Assembly (NCBI RefSeq): GCF_000812865.1
Contig: NZ_JSYL01000009.1
Coordinates: forward strand, 32,658 to 96,657
DNA: 64,000 nucleotides
Direction: 5' to 3'
Origin: Kaistella jeonii
GTDB taxonomy: Bacteria; Bacteroidota; Bacteroidia; Flavobacteriales; Weeksellaceae
Shown: positions 18,524-27,222 of the stretch, in pieces
Position numbering within the stretch: the first letter of the stretch is position 1
Layout of the letters: every line of letters starts with the position of its first letter
Program-made: the position numbers and the translations under genes
Notes under the pieces: generated by a model
Databases searched by the model: none
What the model was told of the DNA's origin: nothing
The model's input: only the letters and a program-made list of their open reading frames with translations

Positions 18524-19201
18524 TTACACAACTAATTTATAACCAATTCCTTTGAGCGTTTGAATGGTATTGATTCCTAATTTTTCGCGCAGTCTTCTAA
18601 TGTGAACATCAATCGTTCTTTCTCCAACGATTACATCATTCCCCCAAACTTTTTCTAAAATTTCGTCGCGTTTGAAGACTTTATCGGTATTTGAAGCCAG
18701 CAAATAAAGCAGATCAAATTCTTTCTTCGGGAGCATAAATAATTGTCCGGCTTTTGAAACTCTGAAAATATCTTTGTCGATAATTAAATCACCGATTTCT
18801 ATATTTTTTGAAGAATCGGAAACCTGCGAAGTCAATTGCAGAAGCGCATTCACTTTCGAAATCAAAACTTTTGGCTTAATGATTTTCACGATATAATCAT
18901 TCGCACCGGCTTGAAAACCGGCAAGTTGAGAAAATTCTTCGCTGCGCGCGGAAAGAAAAACGATCAGCGTCTTCTGTAACTCTTTGATCTTTCTTAGATC
19001 CTGACAAGTTTCAATGCCGTCTTTTTCGGGCATCATCACATCTAAAAGAATCAAATCAGGAATGATCTGTTTTGCTTTTTCTATGCCTTCATTCCCATTG
19101 GAAGCGGTGAAAACCTCATATCCTTCTTTCTCCAGATTATAGGAAAGAATCTCCAAAATATCTTGTTCATCATCAATTAAGAGAATTTTTTTCTGTTTCA
19201 T
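18524..19201 (-). CDS. OmpR/PhoB family response regulator
   Basis: 225 residues. The receiver has the acidic pocket D10-D11, phosphoacceptor D54 (LILLDVMMP), S84 and K106. The residue after K106 is Ile rather than the near-invariant cis-Pro. The C-terminal winged helix (about 130-225) contains LPKKEFDLLYLLASN and VGERTIDVHIRRLREKLG. It is encoded just upstream of the kinase gene and divergently from a TonB receptor. Three TTAAA repeats spaced 11 bp apart lie in the divergent region, the layout expected for a binding site of this regulator family. Confidence 0.93.
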   Translation of the reverse strand: MKQKKILLIDDEQDILEILSYNLEKEGYEVFTASNGNEGIEKAKQIIPDLILLDVMMPEKDGIETCQDLRKIKELQKTLIVFLSARSEEFSQLAGFQAGANDYIVKIIKPKVLISKVNALLQLTSQVSDSSKNIEIGDLIIDKDIFRVSKAGQLFMLPKKEFDLLYLLASNTDKVFKRDEILEKVWGNDVIVGERTIDVHIRRLREKLGINTIQTLKGIGYKLVV

Positions 19202-19219
19202 TTTTACTTTTTAACCTCT

Positions 19220-19237
19220 CAAAATTAATCAAATTTA
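19220..19237 (-). promoter_or_regulatory. Candidate -7 boxes for the two-component operon
   Basis: On the minus strand, TAATTTTG (19220-19227) and TAAATTTG (19230-19237) both match the Bacteroidota -7 consensus TAnnTTTG, 20-30 bp upstream of the response-regulator ATG. Confidence 0.55.
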
Positions 19238-19295
19238 ATATTGGAAATCGAGCCTTTTAAAATGTTCATAAATAATTAACACACACCCTGATTTG

Positions 19296-19322
19296 TTAAA
19301 AATTTCTTAAAGTAAAGTTAAA
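19296..19322 (+). promoter_or_regulatory. Three 11-bp-spaced TTAAA direct repeats, candidate response-regulator operator
   Basis: TTAAA starts at 19296, 19307 and 19318, an exact 11-bp period (one helical turn), each in a similar context. OmpR/PhoB-type regulators bind tandem direct repeats with this period. The site lies 62 bp upstream of the TonB receptor ATG and about 95 bp upstream of the response-regulator gene. Confidence 0.55.
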
Positions 19323-19383
19323 GCTATGGCAACACCGAATCACAGTCCTATTCATTCCTTTGCAGAGAAAATAAACGAAAATA

Positions 19384-22173
19384 ATGAATTACAAAATTCG
19401 GAAAGCCACCCTATTCTTTACTTTATTCGCAAGCGGATTTATCTACGCTCAATCTCATATCTTAGAAGGTAGAGTTCTCGATGAAAATGATAACTCGCCG
19501 TTGCAAGGTGTAAAAATCAAAGTAAACAACAAAGAATACGTGACTGACTTGTCTGGATATTACTCCATCACTTTAGATGCAAATAAAAGCTATACGCTGG
19601 TTGTAAGTTCAAATGATTATCAGAGTAAAGAAATTGGTGATGTTTCCATTAAACCTGAAGAAAATACCCATTTGGATATTATTTTGGGTAGAGTAAGCAG
19701 AGAAAAAGAAATTGAAGGTGTTATTATAAAATCAAGTGCAAAAAAAGAAACGATTGCTTCTACGATTGGTTTACAAAAAAATGCAGGCGTCGTTTCCCAA
19801 GTTATCGGTGTTGAAGCCATTAAAAGAAGTCCGGATAAAAATACGGGTGAAGTTTTAAAGAGAGTTTCCGGCGTAAGTTTGGTTGATGGAAAATATATCG
19901 TCGTAAGAGGTTTATCTGATCGTTACAATCAAGCAATGTTGAACGGAATTCAACTTTCGAGCACAGAACCGGATCGAAAAACTTTTTCTTTTGATTTATT
20001 TCCGGCAAGTGTCATCGAAACTTTAGTCATCAATAAAACATTTATCCCGGAATATACCGGTGAATGGGGAGGTGGATTAATTCAGGTGAATACGAAAGAT
20101 ATTCCGAGTAAGAAATTTTTTAATGCTCAAATTGGTGTTGGTGGAAATACGATCACAACGAATCATGAATTTTTAACGAATAAAGGTGGAAAACTAGATT
20201 TTCTAGGAATTGATGATGGTTACAGAAATTTACCGGCAGGTTTCCCCGCAAAAAATCAGTTCAATATTTTAACTCAAGATCAAAAAACAGATTTCGGTAA
20301 AAAATATGTGAAGAATTTTGGATACGGAACAATCGGTTATCCAGAGAATTTAAGTTTACAGTTGGATGGCGGATTTAACACCAAAGTTTTCGGTAAAGAG
20401 TTAGGAGTTATTGCGGTTTTAAATTACAGCAACAATAAAAGAAGAACCGAAACGAAGAACAGATTTTTCACCATCAATGATCTCAATGCAGATGTCAATT
20501 TCGATTATAAAACAGAAAAATACAGCAATGATGTCATCTTAGGAGGATTATTGAATTTGTCTTTTAAATTTAATGACAAGAATAAGATTTCCCTCAAAAA
20601 CATTATCACGAATACAGGAATCAACAGCGTTTCAATGAGAACGGGAAAAGATTTTGAATTTGATCCGGTGAATGGAACCAATATTAAAGCGAGAGAATTA
20701 AGTTTTAAGGAAACCATTTTTTATAATTCTACACTTACTGGAAATCACAAACTAGATCTTTTGGGTGGTTTGAATTTCAACTGGTACGGAAGTTTTGGAA
20801 TTTTAGATCAATATGTTCCGCAGTTGCAAAGACTTCAATATAATGAGTATCCGAATTTAACAGGAAGTCCGTATATCGCATTAGTTTCAAGTGGATTATC
20901 GCAGAAATCAGGTAGTTTCTTCTACTCTACTTTAAACGATTATTTGTACAACGCAGGTGGAGATCTATCGAAAACATTCGATCTATTCTCCCAAAAACAA
21001 ACCATTAAAGGCGGTTATCTATTTCAGGTAAAAGACAGAATTTATAATTCAAGACCTTTCTCAGCGCAGATGAATGGTTTTAACCAAAGCATTTTAACGC
21101 AATCTTTCGAAACGATTTTCAATGCTGAAAATTTCGGAATAAATCCTGGTCAGTTTACTTTCAATGAAATCTCCGGAAACCAATACCGATACATTGCGAA
21201 CACTATTTTAAATGCGGGTTACATTCAATTCGACAATAATTTCACTTCCTGGTTAAGAGCAATTTGGGGCTTGAGAGTTGAGAATTTCAATCAATTGGTT
21301 GGAAGTACGAAGATGAGCGATAACCGATACGTCAATTCAGAAGTTACCGATTTCATGCCGGCTGCAAACTTTACGATTAAATTAAATAATAAGATGAATC
21401 TTCGTCTTGCCGCATCTCAAACAGTGGTTCGTCCAGAATTTAGAGAACTTTCGCCAGTTGCTTATTACGATTTCGATTTAGGAGCAACAGTTGTTGGAAA
21501 TAAAGAATTACAGCGCACCAAAATTACGAGCGCCGATATTCGGTGGGAATTTTACCCCAGAAACGGCGAATTAATTTCACTCGCAGGTTTTTACAAAAAC
21601 TTCAAAAATCCGATTGAATTATATTTTAACCAATCCGGTGCAGGAACGAGTAACACCTTCAATTTCCTGAATGCTGAAAAAGCAAATGCTTATGGTCTCG
21701 AAGTAGAATTACGTAAAAAACTCGATTTTATTTCAGCTTTGAAAAACTTCACATTCGGTGGAAATCTAGCCTTGATCGACAACAAAGTGACCGATGAAGC
21801 GACTCAAACCAATCGCCCAATGCAGGGACAATCTCCTTACACAGTAAACTTTACACTTCAATATGATGGAGAGAAATCAGGACTTTCTTCAACGTTACTT
21901 TTCAATATGATCGGCAGAAGAATTCAGTACGTTGGGAATGATCAAATTCCACCGATCTGGGAAGCGCCAAGACCTTTGTTAGATTTTCAAATTGCTCAGA
22001 AAATCTGGAATAAAAAAGGAGAAATCAAATTAAATGTTTCTGATATTTTAAACCAAACCGCGAAATATTACCACGATTTAAACAACAATAAAAAATATGA
22101 TCGTGCAGATGCTTTAGCAATAGAAAGAACGACAGGAACCAATATCAGCTTAACAATCGGTTACAACTTTTAA
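19384..22173 (+). CDS. TonB-dependent receptor with carboxypeptidase-like N-domain
   Basis: A 929-residue outer-membrane receptor. After the signal peptide (ending GFIYAQ) comes a carboxypeptidase-regulatory-like beta domain (LEGRVLDENDNSPLQGVKIKV, residues 27-105), the plug (about 125-240, with RVSGVSLVDGKYIVVRGL and DRYNQAMLNG) and a large beta barrel ending in an aromatic (TIGYNF). It is not a SusC (shorter, no SusD beside it). The downstream lipoprotein and the divergent PhoBR-like pair suggest regulated uptake of a scarce solute, possibly phosphate-related; the substrate is not shown by the sequence. Confidence 0.92.
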   Translation: MNYKIRKATLFFTLFASGFIYAQSHILEGRVLDENDNSPLQGVKIKVNNKEYVTDLSGYYSITLDANKSYTLVVSSNDYQSKEIGDVSIKPEENTHLDIILGRVSREKEIEGVIIKSSAKKETIASTIGLQKNAGVVSQVIGVEAIKRSPDKNTGEVLKRVSGVSLVDGKYIVVRGLSDRYNQAMLNGIQLSSTEPDRKTFSFDLFPASVIETLVINKTFIPEYTGEWGGGLIQVNTKDIPSKKFFNAQIGVGGNTITTNHEFLTNKGGKLDFLGIDDGYRNLPAGFPAKNQFNILTQDQKTDFGKKYVKNFGYGTIGYPENLSLQLDGGFNTKVFGKELGVIAVLNYSNNKRRTETKNRFFTINDLNADVNFDYKTEKYSNDVILGGLLNLSFKFNDKNKISLKNIITNTGINSVSMRTGKDFEFDPVNGTNIKARELSFKETIFYNSTLTGNHKLDLLGGLNFNWYGSFGILDQYVPQLQRLQYNEYPNLTGSPYIALVSSGLSQKSGSFFYSTLNDYLYNAGGDLSKTFDLFSQKQTIKGGYLFQVKDRIYNSRPFSAQMNGFNQSILTQSFETIFNAENFGINPGQFTFNEISGNQYRYIANTILNAGYIQFDNNFTSWLRAIWGLRVENFNQLVGSTKMSDNRYVNSEVTDFMPAANFTIKLNNKMNLRLAASQTVVRPEFRELSPVAYYDFDLGATVVGNKELQRTKITSADIRWEFYPRNGELISLAGFYKNFKNPIELYFNQSGAGTSNTFNFLNAEKANAYGLEVELRKKLDFISALKNFTFGGNLALIDNKVTDEATQTNRPMQGQSPYTVNFTLQYDGEKSGLSSTLLFNMIGRRIQYVGNDQIPPIWEAPRPLLDFQIAQKIWNKKGEIKLNVSDILNQTAKYYHDLNNNKKYDRADALAIERTTGTNISLTIGYNF

Positions 22174-22202
22174 TACAAAACAATAAATAAATACCTAGTA
22201 AA

Positions 22203-23633
22203 ATGAAATTAAAACATGCTTTTTTGTACCTCTTAACAGGGAGTTTAGCAATTGCATCTTCGTGCAGACAGATTGAAAAAGATGGGGACATCATTAATTC
22301 CGGACCTGGAAATAACACAGGCGGAAACACGGAAAATTTAATATTATCTGGGAAAATATCTTCCAGCTTGACTTTAAAAGCCAACAATATCTACAAATTG
22401 AGAGGTTTGGTTTATGTAACGAACGGCGCAACTTTAACCATCGAACCGGGAACGAAAATCGTTGGTGAAGCTGACAAAAACGGTGGTTTGATCATTACAA
22501 GAGGATCAAAAATTATGGCGCAAGGAACGGCTACAAATCCTATTATTTTCACCTCAGAAAAACCAAGTCCGAAACGGGGCGACTGGGCTGGAATCATTCT
22601 TTTAGGAGCTGCACCAACAAACGCTTCATTTAACGGAAAAGCTGGAGTTGGCGAAATTGAAGGCGGTGTAAATGATGCCGAAGGAAGCGGACTTTATGGT
22701 GGAACAAATGTGAGCGACAACAGCGGCGTTTTGAAATACGTAAGAATTGAGTACGCAGGTTACGCTTTTTTACCGGACAAAGAAATCAACGGACTTACTT
22801 TCGGTGGCGTTGGGAACGGAACAACGATCGATTATGTTCAGGTTGCTTATGCAAACGATGACAGTTTCGAGTGGTTTGGTGGAACGGTTAATTGTACGCA
22901 CCTCATCGCTTACAAAGGTTTAGATGATGATTTCGATACTGATAACGGATATTCAGGTAAAGTACAGTTTGCCATCGGAGTTAGAGATCCATTGGTAGCC
23001 GACGTTTCCGGTTCGAATGCTTTTGAATCTGATAATGATGCAAATGGTTCATCGTTACTTCCACAGACTTCCGCGATCTTTTCTAATGTTACGATCATTG
23101 GTCCAATTCAATCTTCTGCAAGTGGTACGAATGCAACAGGAATTAATTCTTTGTTTCAAAATGCTTTGCAAATCAGAAGAAATTCTTCGATCTCCGTTTT
23201 CAATTCAGCGTTTGTTGGTTATCCAGTTGGATTATTTATCGATGCCTCAAAAGGAACAGCTACCGATAATAATATTGGAACAGGCAAATTGGTTTTCCAA
23301 AATAACGTGATCACTGGCTGTACAACGAATTTCAAATATGCAGCCTCCGGAAGTGCACCTACAGGTTGGTCTACAACAAATGTTCAGGATTGGTTTAACC
23401 TTCCTGCCAATGGGAATTCTGCCTTAAATTATTCTTCTGACATGAAACTTGCAGGAGCTTATGCACCCGCAGGAACGACGCCGAATTTTTCCCCAGCTGC
23501 AGGTTCTCCGCTATTAACAGGCGGTTTATTTACGAATCCACTTTTAGCCGGTTTTACACCAGTTACTTACAGAGGAGCAGTTAAAGATTCCAATGACTTC
23601 TGGTATGCAGGCTGGACGAACTTTAACTTATAA
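22203..23633 (+). CDS. Surface lipoprotein, predicted beta-helix, partner of the TonB receptor
   Basis: 476 residues with a lipoprotein signal (acylated Cys21 in IASSC). The mature protein has short repeated motifs typical of a right-handed beta-helix (YVTNGATLTIEPGTKIVG, YVRIEYAGYAF, VQVAYANDDSFEWFGG, AYKGLDDDFDTDNGYSG). It starts 29 bp after the TonB receptor stop, so it is in the same operon and may sit on the outer membrane next to the receptor, as SusD-like or substrate-capture proteins do. I do not recognise a named family; enzymatic activity is not evident. Confidence 0.8.
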   Translation: MKLKHAFLYLLTGSLAIASSCRQIEKDGDIINSGPGNNTGGNTENLILSGKISSSLTLKANNIYKLRGLVYVTNGATLTIEPGTKIVGEADKNGGLIITRGSKIMAQGTATNPIIFTSEKPSPKRGDWAGIILLGAAPTNASFNGKAGVGEIEGGVNDAEGSGLYGGTNVSDNSGVLKYVRIEYAGYAFLPDKEINGLTFGGVGNGTTIDYVQVAYANDDSFEWFGGTVNCTHLIAYKGLDDDFDTDNGYSGKVQFAIGVRDPLVADVSGSNAFESDNDANGSSLLPQTSAIFSNVTIIGPIQSSASGTNATGINSLFQNALQIRRNSSISVFNSAFVGYPVGLFIDASKGTATDNNIGTGKLVFQNNVITGCTTNFKYAASGSAPTGWSTTNVQDWFNLPANGNSALNYSSDMKLAGAYAPAGTTPNFSPAAGSPLLTGGLFTNPLLAGFTPVTYRGAVKDSNDFWYAGWTNFNL

Positions 23634-23662
23634 TCTTCAGATATCTTATTAAATTTTTCATT

Positions 23663-23697
23663 AAAAAGAGACTGTCAATTTTGGCAGTCTCTTTTTG
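23663..23697 (+). terminator. Rho-independent terminator of the TonB operon
   Basis: A 15-bp stem (23663-23677 with 23682-23696, one G-U pair), 4-base loop and a T-run, 30 bp after the lipoprotein stop. Confidence 0.85.
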
Positions 23698-23773
23698 TTT
23701 ATTGCGTTTTTAAATGCACTTTCAGAAAGTCACATGAAAAAGTTCACTTTTTAGAAATTGAAGTAAATAAAAT

Positions 23774-24079
23774 TTATTCCTCCGAAGAACCTTCGTCCTC
23801 ATCCTCATATTGCACCAGAAAATAAGCAAAAGTGAAATCTTCCAGTTCCTCTTCTACATCTTCTAACGTAACAAGCAAATCCTCGAAAGTTTCTAATTGT
23901 TCCACGTTCATATTGACAAATTCAATGTGAAGCGGCATTTCTACAAATCCGGTCAAGGAATCGTAAAGTGCATCTAAATTATCACCGAAAGTTTCGGGAA
24001 GTTTTAGTTTTTCTTTGAGTTGTGCGTAGAAATCTTCGTAATCTCCAAGGTCTGTAAAGTCGATATATACTGTTTTCAT
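23774..24079 (-). CDS. Barstar-family ribonuclease inhibitor
   Basis: 101 residues. Residues 24-46 (start LKLPETFGDNLDALYDSLTG) match the barnase-binding segment of Bacillus barstar; the key Asp residues equivalent to barstar D35 and D39 are D36 and D40. The C-terminal 15 residues are an added acidic tail. Barstar blocks the active site of barnase-type RNases. The gene lies 127 bp downstream of a barnase-like RNase on the same strand, so it is the likely immunity or antitoxin partner. Confidence 0.9.
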   Translation of the reverse strand: MKTVYIDFTDLGDYEDFYAQLKEKLKLPETFGDNLDALYDSLTGFVEMPLHIEFVNMNVEQLETFEDLLVTLEDVEEELEDFTFAYFLVQYEDEDEGSSEE

Positions 24080-24091
24080 ATTTTGATATTG

Positions 24092-24116
24092 GGTGTTGGA
24101 TGTTTGGTGTTGGATG
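24092..24116. repeat. Short 14-bp tandem duplication upstream of barstar
   Basis: GGTGTTGGATG occurs twice, 14 bp apart, in the leader just upstream of the barstar start codon. Simple repeats of this kind may be noise or could shift expression. Confidence 0.5.
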
Positions 24117-24206
24117 CCCTTAATTTATTTTTTAAAAAAGTTCAGCAAAAATTCACCTGTTTCTTTTTACTTTTTAATTGGTTCTTTTTTAACCTTGGCT
24201 CTTTTA

Positions 24207-24731
24207 TCACTGTTTCTGAAATGATTTGTAATGATCTTTGGTTAGAAAAATATCACCATTTACTGTAAAGACTATTCGGTCTGCATTTCGGTTTCCACAG
24301 TTGTAATTAACGTCGGCTTCATAATACTGCTCATTTCCCGGAAGATTTTTTTCCCGATTGCTAAAGCGATCGCCGCCAATTGCTTTTCCGGGTAAAACGT
24401 CGCACAAATTTCCTTTCGATGGAACCCAGCCACTTTTTTTCGCTTCAGATTTGGTCACATAGTAATCTGGAAGACGGCGCGTCGCTTTCACATAATTGAT
24501 CACTTTTTTTTCATTCGTCAATTCATCAATGCTCTCAGTATTTTTTGAAGGAGAAGCATTAACATCTGCGGAATTCCCGTTACCGTCTTTATTGTTGGAA
24601 GTGACTTCAGTATTTGAGGTAGCATCATTTTTCTTTTCAAGTTGATAATTCTGAAAAAAATACATCACCAGAAAAGCCGTCAGTAATCCTATGATGAAAA
24701 AAAGTCCGAGTTTGATATTCTGTTTGTTCAT
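24207..24731 (-). CDS. Membrane-anchored barnase-like ribonuclease
   Basis: 174 residues. An N-terminal transmembrane segment (residues 8-26) and a Ser/Asn/Lys-rich linker lead to an N1-type microbial RNase domain (about 75-174) that aligns closely with barnase: DYYVTKSEAKKSGW, KGNLCDVLPGKAIGGD, SNREKNLPG, YEADVNY, NADRIVF, TKDHYKSF. All catalytic residues are present: K94, R126, E138, R148, R152 and H167, and the E-R-H spacing equals that of barnase. It should cleave single-stranded RNA. The anchor replaces the usual cleavable signal, so the domain may face the periplasm or be released. It sits between nadE and barstar, in one operon. Confidence 0.9.
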   Translation of the reverse strand: MNKQNIKLGLFFIIGLLTAFLVMYFFQNYQLEKKNDATSNTEVTSNNKDGNGNSADVNASPSKNTESIDELTNEKKVINYVKATRRLPDYYVTKSEAKKSGWVPSKGNLCDVLPGKAIGGDRFSNREKNLPGNEQYYEADVNYNCGNRNADRIVFTVNGDIFLTKDHYKSFQKQ

Positions 24732-24747
24732 TTATTTTATTTAAAGT

Positions 24748-25536
24748 TTATCGCCATTCTTCCGGAATATCACAAACCGGAATGGGCTGAATTTTATGTT
24801 GAGCCGCTCTGTTCATTCTTTGGAAAATTTTGAAAACCTCTAAATCTCTTCCTGAATAATCACTTTCGGATTTTGTTCCCCACTCTTTCTGAATTTTCTC
24901 TAGCTCCGGATAAGTCGCGCCAATTTGCTGTTCATCGGTTCTGGCTTCGTCCCACAATCCATCTGCTGGAATTGCGTTTTGAATAGATTCTACGAGATCT
25001 AATGATTTTGCCAAAGCATAAACTTCGGTTTTATACAAGTCTGCGATCGGGGAAACATCTACTCCGCCGTCGCCATATTTGGTGAAAAATCCTACGCCGA
25101 AATCTTCCACTTTGTTTCCGGTTCCGCCAACCAGAAGTCTGTTGATCTGGCCGTAATAATATAAAGTTAGCATTCTTAATCTCGCACGTGTATTTGCAAA
25201 CGCTAGTTTTTCCGCCGGAAAATCTTCATCTTTAACATCGAATGTCTTGTATAATTCTTCAAAAGCCGGACTTAAATTAACCGAAATCGCTTCTACATTT
25301 GAAAAACGTTCTTTTAAATGTTCCATGTGTTCCCAAGCTCGGTTTACTTCATCTGCGTTTTGGCGAATTGGCATTTCAATTAAAAGTGTTTTTAATCCTG
25401 TCATCGCACATAAAGTGGAAACTACGGCAGAATCTACTCCACCCGAAACTCCGATGACATAACCTTTTACATTTGCTTTTGCAGCATAATCTTTCAGCCA
25501 TGAAACTATTCTTTCTGTTATTTTTTCTGTTTGCAT
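24748..25536 (-). CDS. nadE: NAD(+) synthase
   Basis: 262 residues; the short, ammonia-dependent form without a glutaminase domain. It amidates nicotinic-acid adenine dinucleotide to NAD. The ATP pyrophosphatase P-loop is [11 protein letters not shown] (residues 28-38); [39 protein letters not shown] covers the deamido-NAD site (shown here in pieces as [12 protein letters not shown] and [13 protein letters not shown]). It begins directly after the GNAT stop and is followed 16 bp later by the barnase-like gene, so it is in an unusual operon with a nuclease-inhibitor pair. Confidence 0.95.
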   Translation of the reverse strand: [262 protein letters not shown]

Positions 25537-26085
25537 TTAATTTTTAGTAAAGTTATTTTTTTCCAGTTCGTACCAGTAACAAGTCGCGTTATCTAATTCA
25601 TCAACGAACGTTCCTTTAGATTCGAAACCTAGTTTTTCTTTTAAAATTTTATTGGATTCGACATTTTTAATGTCTGCACAAGCATAAATTTTATCTAAAT
25701 TCAACTCCTTTAAACCATACTCCAAAACTGCGTTTGCCGCTTCTGTGGCAAATCCTTTTCCCCAAAATTCTGGTAAAAAACGATAACCCAATTCATAAAC
25801 ATTTTTAAAACCATTCAAAGGTTCTGTTAAAAATTTTAAACCGCTCCATCCTATCAAAAGATTGGTTTCTTTTTCAATCACCGCCCATCTCGCTATACCA
25901 TTTTCAGTATATTGTTTTTGAATTTTTCTTATGGTTTCTGCGGACTGTTCCAATTTTGTAACTGGTGGTACGCCGATATATTTCATTACCTCGGGATTGC
26001 TGTCGAGGAGGAATATTCGGTCGACGTCTTCAGAAATAATTTCTCTTAAAATAAGTCTTGGTGTTTCAATAAAGATTTTTGCCAT
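25537..26085 (-). CDS. GNAT family N-acetyltransferase (RimJ/RimL type)
   Basis: 182 residues when started at the ATG at 26085, which gives the normal GNAT beginning MAKIFIETPRLILREI; a longer frame would run into the gldB promoter on the other strand and is rejected. The acetyl-CoA-binding stretch is LGYRFLPEFWGKGFATEAANAVLEYG, a Gly-rich P-loop of the RimJ/RimL class that usually acetylates N-terminal amines or small molecules. Its stop abuts the nadE start, so the genes are coupled. Substrate unknown. Confidence 0.88.
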   Translation of the reverse strand: MAKIFIETPRLILREIISEDVDRIFLLDSNPEVMKYIGVPPVTKLEQSAETIRKIQKQYTENGIARWAVIEKETNLLIGWSGLKFLTEPLNGFKNVYELGYRFLPEFWGKGFATEAANAVLEYGLKELNLDKIYACADIKNVESNKILKEKLGFESKGTFVDELDNATCYWYELEKNNFTKN

Positions 26086-26094
26086 TAATTTTCT

Positions 26095-26102
26095 TATTTT
26101 TG
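26095..26102 (+). promoter_or_regulatory. gldB -7 promoter box
   Basis: TATTTTTG exactly matches the Bacteroidota -7 consensus TAnnTTTG, 27 bp upstream of the gldB ATG and just upstream of the divergent GNAT start. Confidence 0.65.
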
Positions 26103-26128
26103 CAGTTCTTAAATCTGATGTAAAAATA

Positions 26129-27109
26129 ATGAAGTTTTTTAAATATTTACTCGTTTCAAGCGTTTTCGTTTTCAGCGTTATTTCCTGCAAAAAAACTCGA
26201 GAAAATCAATGGAAAGTTGAAATCACAAATCCCGCACAAAAAGTAGAGGCTGTTGATATTTCTAAGGAATTTTATTCCGCTAATGTTCATTTGGAAGATT
26301 TCAAAAAAAAATATCCCTGGTTTCAAGGCACTGTTACCGATGAAGATTTCGCTGGAAGAAGAGCAGATCCAGAGGAAGCCAAAATTTACAAAGAAGCCAT
26401 CTCTAAAATCGATATTGCAAAACTGAATACCGAACTCACCGATTTGTTTTCGCACGTGAAATATTATTTCCCTCAATTTAAAGATCCGAAAGTTTTTCTT
26501 TATTCATCGGCACTTCAAGGCGTGATGGAACCGGTTTTTTATCAAACGAAAGAAAATATGGTTTTTATCGATGTTACTGGTTTTATGGGAGAAAATAATC
26601 CCAATTATAAAGGTTTGGAGCAATATTTTCAAACTTCGATGAATCCGCAGAATATTGTTCCTAAAGTTTCTGAAATACTGGCTGAAAATTTCGTAGCACC
26701 GAACACCGATCATCAGAAATTTATCGATGAATTGATCTATAACGGTAAAATTATGACCTTGCAAGATGCTTTTCTTCCGAGTTTCCCGGATTATTTAAAA
26801 ATGGATTATACGCAGAAACAATATGAATGGTCAAAAGAAAACGAGGTGAACATCTGGAATTTCTTTGTGGAAAATAATTTGGTTTTCAGTGATGACATTC
26901 GATTGAATGATCGATTCATTAAACCTGGGCCGTTTTCAAAATTTTACACAGAAATTGATAATGAATCTTCGCCACAAGTTGGAATTTATATCGGATGGCA
27001 GATCTGCAAAAAGTTCTTTAAAGAAAAACCTGAGGCAAAACTCACCGATTTTTTAAAGTTAAGTGCTCAGGAAATATTTAATCAAAGCCATTACAAACCA
27101 AAAAATTAA
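26129..27109 (+). CDS. gldB: Gliding motility lipoprotein GldB
   Basis: 326 residues from the ATG at 26129; a longer frame starts earlier but covers the promoter. The lipoprotein signal is MKFFKYLLVSSVFVFSVISC with acylated Cys20. The body (EFYSANVHLEDFKKKYPWFQG, FDPKVFLYSSALQG-like region, FDVTGFMGENNPNYKG) matches GldB, an inner-leaflet-facing lipoprotein needed for gliding and T9SS function in Flavobacterium johnsoniae. The next gene is gldC. In this window the two are separated by a repeat element. Confidence 0.92.
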   Translation: MKFFKYLLVSSVFVFSVISCKKTRENQWKVEITNPAQKVEAVDISKEFYSANVHLEDFKKKYPWFQGTVTDEDFAGRRADPEEAKIYKEAISKIDIAKLNTELTDLFSHVKYYFPQFKDPKVFLYSSALQGVMEPVFYQTKENMVFIDVTGFMGENNPNYKGLEQYFQTSMNPQNIVPKVSEILAENFVAPNTDHQKFIDELIYNGKIMTLQDAFLPSFPDYLKMDYTQKQYEWSKENEVNIWNFFVENNLVFSDDIRLNDRFIKPGPFSKFYTEIDNESSPQVGIYIGWQICKKFFKEKPEAKLTDFLKLSAQEIFNQSHYKPKN

Positions 27110-27144
27110 TTTTAAAAATTAAATCCTGGAAAGCAAAACACTTT

Positions 27145-27222
27145 CCAGCCCGACTTGAACGGAGCTCTTTTTATGGAGCAAAGCGGAATAAAAAAGCGGG
27201 AGTGGAAGGCGGAAAAAGCTGG
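27145..27222 (+). repeat. Dispersed structured intergenic element, copy A2, inside gldB-gldC
   Basis: A second copy of the element seen at 13785. Its ends pair as CCAGC with GCTGG, where copy A1 has GCAGC with GCTGC, and the inner arms are CTTTTTAT/ATAAAAAAG where A1 has CTTTTTGT/ACAAAAAAG: both changes keep the base pairs. It fills most of the 134 bases between gldB and gldC. Confidence 0.85.

Noticed and set aside
25931..26128. Longer version of gldB starting upstream
   Set aside because: It would read through the promoter and the divergent acetyltransferase gene; the lipoprotein signal starts at 26129.
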